Shown: positions 33,795 through 45,233 of the stretch, piece after piece
How the letters are laid out: every line of letters begins with the position of its first letter
Position numbering within the stretch: the first letter of the stretch is position 1
Source of the DNA: Ctena decussata
Taxonomy: Eukaryota > Mollusca > Bivalvia > Lucinida > Lucinidae
Assembly (NCBI GenBank): GCA_963989385.1
Contig: OZ022509.1
Coordinates: 50,050,271 to 50,114,270, forward strand
Reading direction: 5' to 3'
Length of the DNA stretch: 64,000 bases
The notes under the pieces: model-generated
The model's database searches: none
The model's input: the letters and a program-made list of their open reading frames with translations, nothing else
What the model was told of the DNA's origin: nothing
Program-made: the position numbers and the translations under genes

Positions 33795-33985
33795 GTGCTC
33801 CATAGCTCAGTGGGCCAGGTTGCTGACTTTGGAACACTGAGTCTCTCACCACATGTACAGTTGTTTGAGTCCTGACTTCACTACTTGCGGGTGGGTGGGT
33901 GGCAAGGTAGCGCTGTGTATACCTTCCAGTGCCAGGGTGTCCTACTGGTTTGGATAATAGTAGGGCTTATTTTGTATAAGACTGT
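33795..33985 (+). mobile_element. SINE with tRNA head and GTCCTACT-type body
   Basis: A box TAGCTCAGTGGG (about 33804) and B box GTTTGAGTCC (about 33863), followed by TTCCAGTGCCAGGGTGTCCTA, the body of the dispersed repeat family seen at 4798 and 48996. Confidence 0.7.
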
Positions 33986-34714
33986 CTCATGTGTTAAAGC
34001 AGATATTGTGATGTCATTACCATTGGATTAGGATTTGGCTTTTTCCACATCCCACTAATTTGCCAGATCTATGTACATCTGACTTTGATGAAATTGAAAT
34101 TGAAGGAACTGCTCTATGATCTGTTACAATGAGGAACTACAGCTGGCTTTGGCCACAAGTGTTTGGCATTTCATTGACAACTGCCTACCAGTCTGTATCA
34201 GATCGATATCAAGGAGATGACAGTCCATTACTGATCACAATGAAGATGGGCTGTCCATAATTCATTACAGGGATAATGACTTTGAAGGACTCTAGACTGG
34301 TAAGTAGCATAACTGTCTTAATATTTTAAATTAGATAGTTATTCATCCACTCTTTTAATATCGACAGCCTTGAAGCAATGTGGCCACAAAAATATGCCAG
34401 TAAAGAACACCATGAGAACATTTGGAAAAAGCTTATTAGTAAAAGCATTTAATATGAGTAATCAGTATTACATCTAAGCTGTAGCTTCCAGTTTGGTCCA
34501 ATTATTATTGAAAATACAAAAATACAGTATATATGCCCTTTACTTCAAAGAAAATGATAGAGGATATTGCTTTTGGGTTGTTCATGCATTCATCCATTTC
34601 TCAGGTCATCACGCTTTTTGATGCATGTGTTAGTGTTTTGAGGTTTCATACATGGATTCTTCATGAAAAAAATAGCTGACTATAGTTTTAGTTCAAGATG
34701 TCATATATTCAGGT
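33986..34714. other. no gene seen
   Basis: Unassigned, AT-rich. No ORF or repeat recognised. Confidence 0.4.
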
Positions 34715-35121
34715 GTTGTTGATCAGATTACCAAGATGGCTGCCGTATCCATATCAGATAAAAACTTTAAAAAAAAAAATCTTTGGCCCTAGAAAGGAGA
34801 TGCACATCAGCTTGGAAGTTAGTATGTAGCATATGTATTATACGGTACTGCTGTGCTATCAAAGCCCTTGAAATAAGTAGACTAGGTTGATGTTTTTCCT
34901 TTTTACAGAAAGGTAACCTTGGTTTTGTTTTGACCAAGAGGTCTGTCATTATCATTGACCTGCACCTAATAAAGTCTATATCTTCTACTGTTTTAAGCTA
35001 TTGTTATAAGATCAGGTCAGCAATTCAGAGCCAATGGTCCTCTGAGTTAATAATGTCAGCATAAACTTGCTGAGGATGAATGGTCTCGGGTGAGCTACAG
35101 GACCATTGGTCCTCTGGTTTT
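34715..35121 (+). repeat. decayed satellite-type monomer and 3' end of AGCTCACC element
   Basis: ATTACCAAGATGGCTGCC ... CATATCAGATAAAAACTTT ... AAATCTTTGGCCCTAGAA aligns with the monomer segment CATGACCAAGATGGCCGCC ... TATATGGTAAAAACCCTT. It ends GGGTGAGCTACAGGACCATTGGTCCTCTGG (35088-35117), the usual end of this element type. Orientation is the same as the satellite array. Confidence 0.65.
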
Positions 35122-35261
35122 ATACTGCAAGAAAGCTAACATGCATGATTGACAGATGATGTCATCTCTCTTACAATGTAAACCTAATGCTCTCCCCGAA
35201 CTAGGCGGGGCAAGTCCTCATGAATATTTAGTGGACTGTACCCTTAATGCGTTTTCTGATA

Positions 35262-35520
35262 GTTGTTGTTTTGTTGCTTTAAGTCAACGGTAAACAGCTA
35301 TGATCATGTCGGGACGGTCAGTTTACCAAACCACACTATTCCTGGGCAGGCTTAGACCTCCTAAGCGGTTAACCAGAACTAAGTGCACAAATGACATACA
35401 TTCGCCAACTGCCCTTCTCGAATCAGCGGACGGAGAAACGAAACTGAGTGGTCGGACCGGGTATTGAACCTGCGACCTCTGGTTCTAGATTCAAATGCGC
35501 TACCGAGTGCGCAACGTGAA
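35262..35520 (-). mobile_element. tRNA-derived SINE
   Basis: Minus strand: A box GGTAGCGCATTTGAATC and B box GCAGGTTCAATACCC, then the body (GGTTAACCGCTTAGGAGGTC, AGGCTTAGACC on the plus strand), ending GTTTACCGTTGAC and an AAC-rich tail. Same body as the copies at 6116 and 56617. Confidence 0.75.
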
Positions 35521-35670
35521 GGCTGAAGGCGATAGAATCCAATTTTAAGGATCATATGATAAACAGAGTCTTTCACGAGTTGTCATTTCATATGGAATGT
35601 GGGAAACTCGCCGGAGTCTCGTTTCATTAATTTCATATGAAATGACCACTCATGTAAGGTCCTCTATATT
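35520..35670. repeat. palindromic MITE copy
   Basis: Matches 16396-16545: GATCATATGATAAACAGAGTC, GAAACTCGCCGGAGTCTCG and TTTCATATGAAATGACCACT. Confidence 0.7.
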
Positions 35671-35694
35671 GATACAGTTGATTTAAGGTTCGGG

Positions 35695-35951
35695 CAGTTG
35701 TTATATGAGCCGCGACACGAGAAAACCCACAAAGTGGTTGTGCGCCCAGCGCAGACTCAGATCAGCCTGGGCTACTGCCCAGTCTGATCAGAGTCTTCGC
35801 TGTCCGCATGGAGGTAGCTTCGACCCCTAGGTACCCTATATGCGCTTAGGGAAAAGTCTGATCAGCCTGGCTGGGCGGATGTCCAGGCTGATGTGAGGCT
35901 GCGCTGGGCGCACAACCACTTTGTTGGTTTCCTCGTGTCGCGGATCATATA
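35695..35951. mobile_element. foldback MITE, GAGCCGCGACACGAG family
   Basis: Ends ATGAGCCGCGACACGAG and CTCGTGTCGCGGATCAT are inverted, and both arms carry GGTTGTGCGCCCAGCG and CAGCCTGG. Length is about 255 bp, with no coding capacity. Sibling copies are at 50131, 50384, 52231 and, broken, at 41148, 42455 and 56333. Confidence 0.85.
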
Positions 35952-36174
35952 CTGGCAAGTTGCGTGGTGGATCATTCCACTGGTTGTTTTGAGTGCAGCC
36001 ACATTTCATTGAATCTGTGATGAATTGAACCCAAAACAAGGTAATCTCAGGCTCAGCTTCATTATTTTGTCTAATACGAAGTCTGCAAAGCATGGGATTA
36101 AAACAATGTACAAACAAGCCGGAGATTTAGCAGCGTTTCAGATAGGAATAGGTAACAAGATTAATTTAGGCTTT

Positions 36175-36412
36175 TGATTGATTGATTGTTTTGGGTTTAA
36201 CGGCACTTTGAGACAGTATTTCAGTCTATATCGGACCGTCTCCCAGAAAAGGAGAAAGAGGAGAAATGATAGACGAGAGGAAAAATGTCCAAACAACCCC
36301 CACCTACTGCAAGCACAGTAGGCCCTTACCCTACAATGTTCCAAATCAGTAGGACGCCCCGGCACTGGAAGTTACACACAGCACCATCGCACCACCCAAC
36401 CACCCCCTTAAT
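36175..36412 (-). repeat. dispersed GTCCTACT-family repeat
   Basis: Starts with ATTGATTGTTTTGGGTTTAA and runs to CACCATCGCACCACCCAACC. Colinear reverse complement of 48996-49245. Confidence 0.8.
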
Positions 36413-36444
36413 TTAGGGATTAAATTTTCATATATCTCCATAAA

Positions 36445-36500
36445 AATATATTGTGGCCCCTCATTAGAACAGGCACGGTTCTATTCAGGGACCACAACGT
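36445..36500. repeat. foldback remnant, TTGTGGCCCCTCATTAGAAC
   Basis: Matches the better preserved hairpin at 57645-57717. Confidence 0.5.
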
Positions 36501-36689
36501 ATGTTTCCAATGACAAAAATATTGACAAAGATTTTCCGTTACGTTTATCTGTGACAAAAAACGCTCTATGAGAACGCATGGGAACGCATAATGCTTGGCA
36601 TCCTTTCGTTGCTATAGTTTCTGGGACAAAGAAACTTTGCTCGTGTGAATGAAGCTTAGCTTAATTATTTAAAGGGTAAAGGCACAATT

Positions 36690-36890
36690 TCAAGTCAGGA
36701 GCCCTAGTATCTAAGTAGGTTAAGCGCTGACCTGCTGGTCTAGCGGGTCTTGATTCGAAGACCGCTTAAGGTGGAAATCTGTTCAACAGTCAACGGGTAT
36801 TCTTCGCACACAGCCTTCCATCATTACCCTCCGAATGTCCTGGTATGACTCTATTAAAAAGGACATAACCGCATGTCATCCATCCATCCA
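36690..36890 (+). mobile_element. possible tRNA-like SINE
   Basis: Box-like TATCTAAGTAGGTTAAGCG and CTTGATTCGAAGACC are spaced as A and B boxes. A (CATC)n tail follows at 36877-36893. Weak. Confidence 0.4.
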
Positions 36891-36894
36891 TCAC

Positions 36895-37670
36895 TAACTT
36901 TTTGACTAAGTGGTTCACTTTCGAGCTGGTCAGCCATATACGAAAGAAGTTGATTTTGTGATTTTCTATTTGTTTTTTTCGGACTCCGAAGCCCTTGAAT
37001 AATCAGAGGCTTGACCTGAAGACAAGAATTTGCTCCTTGAATGAGCTATTTGCGGCTTTAGTCGTATAACCTTAGTATTGACCTACATTTAAGTATTTCA
37101 TTGGCCAATATAAATACACCCGGGATTTTGATGTAAGTAGCTTACTTTCGCTTTCTCTTTCTACTTTTAGTGTTTCATTTGACTGTTGACATATATACCG
37201 TGTATATTTCGGTCCAAATCGCTTTTTGCCAAAGAACATTTCGCCTGTTATATCTCTTATGTAAAATATGAAACCAACAAAATAACTTGACACAGAAATC
37301 GAAGACAAAAGTAAGTAATTGTTGCTGGCTTAGCTGTTGATGCTGCGTTGGAACTGCGACACTTTGAAGGTTATATGTGGGGCGGTCAGCCAACCAATCC
37401 TTATCATTATGTGAAACACAATCAGACCCTAATCATATTCAACATCATTTCCGAAATCGAAACCCCAACACCAACAACAAATATGCATATCAACAAGCGC
37501 ATCCTTACAAGCTGTTCAGCACATTCGATATCTTACATGTGCCTGACTCATACTTATTACAATACGCACTTCTATTTAATCTAAGCCGATTATCTTTTTT
37601 AAAAAAAGATATTTCTTGTTTCCTTAATGCCCAACTCGCATTAAAATGGGAGATCCCTGCAGACATACAT
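36895..37670. other. no gene seen
   Basis: Short ORFs only, with no protein family recognised. Confidence 0.4.
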
Positions 37671-37674
37671 AACA

Positions 37675-37760
37675 ACGTTGAATAAACACTGAATAAACGT
37701 TGATTCAACGTCATAATTTTTAATCAACTTTGATTCCCTGTTGATTAAACGGGATCTATC
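37675..37760. repeat. AACGTTGATTCAACG palindromic repeat
   Basis: GTTGAATAAAC, CGTTGATTCAACG and GTTGATTAAAC elements, also seen at 55635-55712 and 57923-58033. A short palindromic MITE family. Confidence 0.6.
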
Positions 37761-37939
37761 ATGGTTCATATTTCTAACCTTGCTTAGGGGAACCCTTTAC
37801 GAGTAAAGAATACAGAAATGTTCAAATTCGTAAAACTCTCGAGTCAACAACACTCAGTGCATGTGCGCAATGTCATTGATCAAACCAGCCATCGATCAAA
37901 CCAGCCATCGAATCCATGCTGTCAGACTCGGGTCTTCTA

Positions 37940-38273
37940 CACTGTAAAAATTCTCAGTAGATTTTACGATAGAACACCTGGCAACCAACTGCCAGTCCAT
38001 TTCCCTTTATTTTTTACGGGCGTCTGCCAGTAGAACATTTGTTGAAATCACGATATCATGGATAAAGTAGGCTCATATTAACTGACCGCACTTGGAAATA
38101 CCTTAATAGTGTTGAAGGGCTATATGGCCAAAACAGTACCTATCACATTCTACCCTACACTGCGTGATGAGTCCTGCAAATGTTTACGGGCGCCCGTAAA
38201 AATCAAGAGAAATGGACTGGCAGCTGGTTGCCAGTTATTCTACCGTAAAATCTACTGAATTTCTTTTACAGTG
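37940..38273. mobile_element. TIR MITE, CACTGTAAAAA ends
   Basis: About 60-bp inverted ends: CACTGTAAAAATTCTCAGTA ... CTGGCAACCAACTGCCAGTC on the left and its complement on the right ending TTTTACAGTG. 334 bp, no ORF. Confidence 0.85.
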
Positions 38274-38279
38274 CAAGCT

Positions 38280-40640
38280 CGTTTGAATGTTTTTCATGCC
38301 CTGAGGAAGCTCTCTGTAGCAAAATGTCTAGATACCGATTAATCTGAATTGTATGGATGGATAAATGATTTGCGAGTTAACGTCCTCTCCAACAGTATTT
38401 CACCCCCGTATATCAACGTATACCGGTTATAGCGATTAGTGAAGCGTGGAGGTGTTGGTAACTTGGTAAGGAAGCCACACCTGGTCAGTATTTCTCCAGT
38501 TTTATCTTGTTTTATGTATTTTTTCAGCTAAAGCATGTGTTAGTGACTTCGTTGACATATTGATTTATATTTATGATTACAATAAATGATCAGAAAAAAA
38601 AATTTGTAAGGATTATGATGAACAAAAATGTCATGCCTAGTCACTAATATTTTCAGCGTTCTGTCATGAAAATCCATACTTTCAAGTATATATAGTATAA
38701 TTCTCGGAAAAATCTTAAAACATAACCAGTAATTATCAGCAGCCCGAACATTCAATGAAATGGACAGGTTACATTAATTGATGGGCAATCAGGAAACATT
38801 ATATTCTTTTTAAGATGTATCTCTTGTTTAAGATTACTAGTCATCTCGAGTATGCTGCACATATCAAAAATATATTAGATTACAGGGCATAATCGGGGAG
38901 ACTCTGATTGTATTCAATTATCTTGGGCAAAGGTTATGGCAGTGACACAGCTTCGTAACACCATTGATATTCTACACTTGGAAAATGCAGCTTTTATGAA
39001 ACATCACATTCATTTCAATTTTAACTTAGCACAGCACCAAATTCTAATTACAAAAGTGCTTTTGGCATAAAATCAGACGAGATATGTCTAATTATTACAC
39101 GTGTACAAATATAAATACCATAACTGGTAACATCAGGGACAGTGTCACGGTTATGCACTGGACATACTACTGGATCTAAGACATTTATGTAAAGTTCAAC
39201 AAAATTTATGCTGTCCTTAAGTATGCTTTCTAGATGCACTGACTCAGTACAATTCCGTTTTCTATCAAATTGTATAAGTATTTATAATCAAAATTTGTAT
39301 ATCAGTTTTTGATTTTAGTAATGCTAAAATCGAAAACCAAATGTTATTTCTACTTTTACTACTACTATTACTAATAATAATAGTAATGGTAATAGTTATT
39401 ATAGTAACAATGATAATAAAATGATTAGTTAAGAAATTCTCATAAGGAAAAACAATTACTCTGAGAGTCTTGGCAGGGAGCCATTTGGCACAGGTTATAG
39501 TTTCAGTGAAAAGGGAAATACATAACTGGGGTGGGGATGGGAAGCCAAATTAGTTCAGCAAGGAAATTAGAGAAAAAGCAAGAAAAGCCATTAGTTTATA
39601 TCGGTATTATTTTATATCCTATGATAAAATTAGTTTAACTTGTTCTTTTTTCCTTTCAAAATTTCCCGAAAGTTTTGCATTAAAGAAAACAACACTGTTA
39701 CAGTTTATGTATATTTCAAACCAATGTCCGTATTGTTACCTCATGGCTGGGCTGTCATTTGGCTATTGGCCTATTTAGTCATCTATAGCGGCAAATTTTA
39801 TTCAGAAGACATAATATCTTGATCTTCTTCTGTCAAAATACTTCTATCTTGAAAACAATTTATCTCTCAAAGTTATTTCGTAAAAATATGTCCCTGGAGG
39901 TGCCATTCTTGTCCTTTTCAAAACTGCTAAACAGCATATAGGATAAGTCCTTGAAAAATAAAAGTTTAATATGAACCAAAACCTTAAAAACACATTAAAA
40001 TTTACATTGTTTCACTTCCTTTATAGTTTGACACTTATTCATGCCATATGTCTTAAACATATTAGCAGATGTCTTTCATGTTACTTTTCTGTACATGGAG
40101 TTACCGTAATTTCCTTGAGTTACAAGGTATTTTTAAAATGTTTTTGCTAAATCATGACAATATGTTTTTGCAATATGGTGACATATGAAACCCCACAGAA
40201 AGATCCTCGGCATGAGGGGTAGTAGGAAGTACTTGCTTTAAATCAATGCAATATATAACGAAAAATTATATGTCAATTTGTTCGTTGTATGCTGAAAACA
40301 CCAAAAAGGCCACACCTTATCTAGTTTTCGGCAAAATAAAACATTCAAAGTGTTATATATAGTATAGTTTTTTTTTATTGATTTATACCTCTTCTTTTGT
40401 TACTTTTCTCTAAAAGTAATGTCTTAAAATATGGAAGGTGAATTTGTAAGGGTAACACCAAGAACACCAGCAGGTGACGGGATGTCATTATCAGAAAAAT
40501 ATTACTTGTTCATGTTTTGTCAGTGTAACTAAAGCTAATTTGATTATAAACACTTCAGAAAGTCATAACTCATTTTGGAAAACATGAAAATATCACATAT
40601 GATAAACGTCGATTTCCGGCTTCTATTGTCTTACATAGTG
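38280..40640. other. long AT-rich stretch without genes
   Basis: Contains an (ATT)/(ACT)-rich microsatellite at 39350-39420. All ORFs are short and unrecognised. Confidence 0.45.
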
Positions 40641-40650
40641 AAAGAAACAG

Positions 40651-40871
40651 GGACCGTATTTATAAAACGACTTAGTATTTGCTATGCTGTTGCTAAGGCT
40701 GAATTTCTATGAAGGAGATTCCCTACAACTATGAAATTTGGTCTGGAGGAACAGTCTGAAAAAGACTGTTCCTCCAGAGCAAATTTCATAGTTGTAGGGA
40801 ATCTCCTTCCTAGAAATTTAGCCTTAGCAACAGTGTAGCAACGATTTTAGTCGTTTTATAAATACGGCCCC
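40651..40871. mobile_element. near-perfect foldback element
   Basis: Two arms of about 105 bp fold around GAAAA at 40758-40762. The centre is TCTGGAGGAACAGTCT/AGACTGTTCCTCCAGA, the ends GGACCGTATTTATAAAACGA/TCGTTTTATAAATACGGCCC. No coding capacity. Confidence 0.9.
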
Positions 40872-41147
40872 TGGAGTACCCAGAAAAAACTACCAACCTC
40901 GGATAGACGGGCAACCATTACCCTGCTACGTGCTGATACCGGGGAATGAACCCGGGCCACAACGGTGACAAATGATGGTTTTACCCCCGATGTTATGCAG
41001 CATCTGTTTTGGATCTACACTGTTTGCTTTGACACCATTTAAGAAATGCTAGGCATAAAGAGTTGATGGCCTTTTGGTAAGGGGCTGTATTGGAACCTCA
41101 GACTTTGAAACTTAAAAACACCAACAGCTGACCACATTACGCTATTT

Positions 41148-41235
41148 GAGCTGCGACACGACAAAACAACTGTGCACAAAGTGGCATGTGCTCCCAGCGA
41201 AGACTCAGATCAGCCGCCCAGTCTGATCAAAGTTT
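41148..41235 (+). repeat. left half of a GAGCCGCGACACGAG-family MITE
   Basis: GAGCTGCGACACGACAAAAC ... CCCAGCGAAGACTCAGATCA then CCCAGTCTGATCA. The right arm is absent; the TIR element at 41251 starts shortly after. Confidence 0.7.
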
Positions 41236-41250
41236 TTCCAGTGTGTTTAT

Positions 41251-41590
41251 GCAACAACTAAATAAAAATCACTATTCTAATGCACTTACGTATGTAACGC
41301 GACGTCTAATTGGATAACGTCATACTTATAAGGCACGTCACATTGTGACGTCAAATTAACTTAATGACGTGATATATTTTACCGTATTTGACATAATTAC
41401 CCTATACTTTCCACATAGCCTATATTGGAAGTTGGGGACTTGCCACACCTGCGTGGTTTATTATTATTATTATTATTATTATTTTAGCTATTAACATTGC
41501 AGAAAAGGCCCGTAAAGGTAAAGTTATCCAATTAGACGTCGCGTTACATACGTAAGTGCATTAAAATCGTGATTTTTATTTAGTTGTTGC
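41251..41590. mobile_element. TIR MITE with TTAT target duplication
   Basis: Inverted ends of about 65 bp (GCAACAACTAAATAAAAATC ... and complement ending GATTTTTATTTAGTTGTTGC), flanked on both sides by TTAT. An (ATT)n microsatellite lies inside at 41458-41483. No ORF. Confidence 0.85.
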
Positions 41591-42324
41591 TTATTAGTCA
41601 TAGGCCTATATGGATTAGTCCGAGTTTTCTTTAGCGTTTTAGCGTTTCTTTATTTGATATAAGACCTAGTGGAAAATATCAAAATAAAAAAAGTCACTAA
41701 AACGTCAAAGAAGACTCGGGCTCGATGTGGATGTGTGGCCTTAACTCAAACAATGTTACGAAAGGTCTCAACCTTTTCCGACGAGACTTGGTTTGCACGT
41801 GCACAACCGTACAAAACGGCATAATTTAACCATATTTTAAGAGAATATGTATACCAATTATCGTCTTGTAGATTCGTCTGTAGAAGAGACCGTTGATAGT
41901 TGATGCACTTTTTAGAATTTTTGATATATCACGTGACCGGACTAGCTAGTTTTTGATAATCTTTGTGTATACTAAAAGCTGTTCTTTTCTGCATTTAAAA
42001 TGAAATGGTAATCCTTGAATTTTGGTTTAATTTCCCTTCGTTTAAGTAGATTTCTTTGGAAGGTCGAATTCATAACATAGTGGGGCATGTCGATGCAACG
42101 CTTGGGGCAAGTTGATACAGATTTTTTTCTTGCCTTTACAAGTCAATGCAACGGATACTACAGTAAATTGACAAATGGTAGTTTCCATGCTTTCTAGTAA
42201 GATTCATTTATCAGATGCTTTCTGGCTAGATGCATTTATCGAAATTATTTTAGCCACTGAAGTAATCTCCAGCAAAAGATCTCTAAAAGGGGTGTTTTTA
42301 CATGAATAATTGTACGACAAAATG

Positions 42325-42325
<1 letters not shown>
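41591..42325. other. no gene seen
   Basis: GGGGCAAGTTGATACAG at 42104 is complementary to TGCATCAACTTGCCCC at 42845, a possible far inverted pair. Confidence 0.35.

Positions 42326-42356
<31 letters not shown>
42326..42356. repeat. A run (~29 bases)
   Basis: Homopolymer A from about 42327 to 42355. Confidence 0.9.
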
Positions 42357-42357
<1 letters not shown>

Positions 42358-42454
42358 GTTCTAAAAGTTACTTTTATTTCAGAAATTTCAGAACATTTTA
42401 AACGGGAAAATATCATTTCATTGTCATAGATGTCATACTGAATGAGTCGGGGCC

Positions 42455-42690
42455 CAGCAATTCGTTCAGTTTACATGTCCGTCCAGCGAAGACTCAGACC
42501 AGCCTGTGCATCAGCATAGGCGGGTCATAGTCTTCACTTGCCATACGACAATGTATGGGTCCTTAACTGTCCATAGAGCGCACAACAAAGACACTGACCA
42601 GACTGCGCGGATGCGCAGGCTGTATTGAGTCTTTGCTGGGCGCACATATAAATTGTGGGAATAGTTGTGACATGGCTCGAATGCCATTGA
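42455..42690. repeat. decayed GAGCCGCGACACGAG-family MITE
   Basis: Retains CCAGCGAAGACTCAGACCAG, ACCAGACTGCGCGGATG and TTTGCTGGGCGCACA in the family order. Confidence 0.65.
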
Positions 42691-42699
42691 ATATTTGTA

Positions 42700-43705
42700 T
42701 GAATATAATAAAATGCATCGTATTTTAAGATACAACAAATCCGAAAGGCTTAAATTATTGGTAGAGATCAAGCCCATCCAAATATTGTTAACAGCTCATG
42801 CAGTCCAATACAATTCTATGGTGTATCAAATTGCCCATGTTCATTGCATCAACTTGCCCCAACCAGCCTCACATGACATTCAGCAAGGTAGACAACTATG
42901 CACAATCTTTTCCTTCAGGAGAGAGTATGATTTTGAAGATGAAAGATTTTTCTACCTGTGTCCATAAATGAATTATGAACAACCAGAAACAAATGGGCGA
43001 AAATGCGCGAAACGAAAATTGCAAAATACCTTTAAATTTACTTAGATGTGTCAAAATGAACTTTACTTCACCAAATTCTCATTTGTTATCCAAATTTCGC
43101 AAAACCTCAGGAAAAGATGGCGGCTGTCAATGACTACTTTAATTCGTCATGTCTGACGTCCATAATGGCGTCATTGTCTTTTTATTCCCACTGCATTAAC
43201 TTGCCATGTGCATCAACTATCCCCGGTCTTCCCCATTTTTGCTGCCATTCGGAGATGCAGTTTAACGGAATGAGAACGATGAAAATAGCAGTGAAGTATG
43301 CTTTGCTTCTTCCAAAACTTCCAGCTCACGTTTCTTTTTCTATATAGAAACAAAATGATAAAAAATCGCCCTCTTAACTGTTGTCATCATTTCCCGTGAG
43401 TTGTTATGTTGCTTCTGATCTCCGTAGTCGGGAATTTGGTAGTATGAAGGATTCGGGGGTGGGTGGGTGGGGGGGGGAGATGAAATATTTTTTCTGATTG
43501 TATTTCTAACAATATTCGCGGGCATTTTCTTCAAAACAAAAGTGTTCAAAGTCACTTTCTATAGTGATATGGGGGCGTTTTGTTTATCTTGCAGCTTTAA
43601 ATAACAGAAACCCATTTAGTCCTAGTGGACTCTTCCGTCCTTAACAAACGGATGAGTCCATTGTATGGTTTAGTTTATCTTTATTTTCATTCAAAGAGAA
43701 TTTGA
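42700..43705. other. no gene seen
   Basis: Short ORFs on both strands. A G-rich tract lies at 43455-43480. Nothing recognised. Confidence 0.4.
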
Positions 43706-43710
43706 CAAAC

Positions 43711-43773
43711 AGTGCAGACCCTGATCGGACGCCACGTTTTGTGGCGTCTGAACTGGGTCTGCACTGTTTGCCT
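43711..43773. repeat. 63-bp hairpin
   Basis: AACAGTGCAGACC ... GACGCCAC / GTGGCGTC ... GGTCTGCACTGTT around a six-base loop. The same arm sequence appears inside 47222-47265, 48381-48420 and 53917-53972. Confidence 0.8.
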
Positions 43774-43988
43774 ATGTCCCTTTCATACGACGCTGGGCAT
43801 AAATGGATTTAAACATCTCCACTTGTCCCAAAGCCACTGATAAGGAGCGTGAGGGATGAAAGAGGGGTGACTTGCGATTTTGTTTCCTTTATAACTTTAT
43901 TTCAGCCATATTTCGATAGGAGGGTGATAATGAAAGACTGTGTGAAATGGAACCCCTTGATTTCCGCCTTTAGTGAGTGTCTAACCCT

Positions 43989-44012
43989 AGATAAGATAAG
44001 ATAAGATAAGAA
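43989..44012 (+). repeat. (ATAAG)n microsatellite
   Basis: About four and a half ATAAG units. Confidence 0.85.
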
Positions 44013-44222
44013 ATTTTATTTTGAGACGGCATGACATAAGGCAACAAGAAACATAAGCCCTTAAGGGCTTTTGACCGTCTATAACATAGTTAATCACAGT
44101 GTTTGTTTAAATTCAAAGAGAGTAGGACTGTAAAAACATATATACACACTGAAACAGTAAAATTAGCAGATTAATACAGCACAATACTACATAACAGATT
44201 ATCATAAATATAAATCTTAACA

Positions 44223-44846
44223 AGAGGGCCATGAGGCCCTGAATCGCTCACCTGAACAATTGGCAAAGTAGCTTTTTCTTATGTTTTGAAATTGTCAAAA
44301 TATGAGTCTTGGGTAAAAAGTCAAAGAATGAACATGACCTATTGTACTCATAAATCTTCATGTACTCATTAAGGCAACCATATATACCATTTTTTAGGCA
44401 AAACTTTCCATGAAATCTTATGTTCTAGCATTTTCTCATATTTGACCATGCCGCAAAAAAAAAGTTAAGGAAAAACCGAGGTCATCATTTGAACAGTCTT
44501 GGTAGTACTCTAGTACTCCATGCTACTTACCAAGTTTCAAGGCCATTGGTGTATTGGTTCTGGAGAAGAAAAAATATTTAAGGTTTATACCATAAATGGG
44601 TATGGTGACCATGTTGGTCATGTGACCTGGACCGTTTGAACAAATTTTCGTTCAATCAACCCCTGGAGGCTCTATATGAAATGTGATTACAATTGGCCCT
44701 TTGCCTTTTGAGAAAATGTTTGAAAATGTCAAAATATGAGAGATCTGGGTCAAAGGTCAAAGAATGACCTTGACCTCTTGTACTCATAATTCTTCATGAC
44801 CTCATTAAGACGACTGTATATACCAATTTTTAGGCCAAAAACTTCC
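44223..44846 (-). repeat. dispersed single-copy relative of the 453-bp satellite
   Basis: Begins with the hairpin AGAGGGCCATGAGGCCCTGA and GCTCACCTGAA. Its reverse complement contains CATTTCATATAGAGCC, GGTCACATGACC, CATTTATGGTATAAACC, TTCTTCTCCAGAACCAA and CCTTGAAACTTGGTA in the same order as the satellite monomer. Confidence 0.8.
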
Positions 44847-44915
44847 CATGAAATCTTATTGCTCGGTCACTAGATTAGTATGGCAGCGCTTAACCTTCTG
44901 AGCTACCGGAGCTCG
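44847..44915 (-). repeat. tRNA-like fragment (5' half)
   Basis: Minus strand GAGCTCCGGTAGCTCAGAAG GTTAAGCGC fits a tRNA 5' half with an A box. No B box or 3' half follows, so this is a SINE or tRNA remnant and not a tRNA gene. Confidence 0.45.
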
Positions 44916-45233
44916 TAAAAAGCATGAGGGAATTATGCTCTTTCTAACACCCTACACACTTGAATGAAAACCGGTCTTACACGTTTCAATAGTCTCAGAG
45001 CAATCATTTGTACACTCAGTGCCAGTCCGACTATAGGACAGGCACATTGCTCTTTACATTATAGTAAAAAAAAAAACGGAAATAGTTGAATTTGTAAAGA
45101 AAATATTTCCAAATGAGATGGCTCATCATGTGACGCCTCGTCTGGATTTATGCTGTTTGCCCTCTAGTCTTTGAATTCTCAACATGAGCGTGTGATATAG
45201 CACGAGTTTTTCCTTGATTCTCGAGACCGCATT

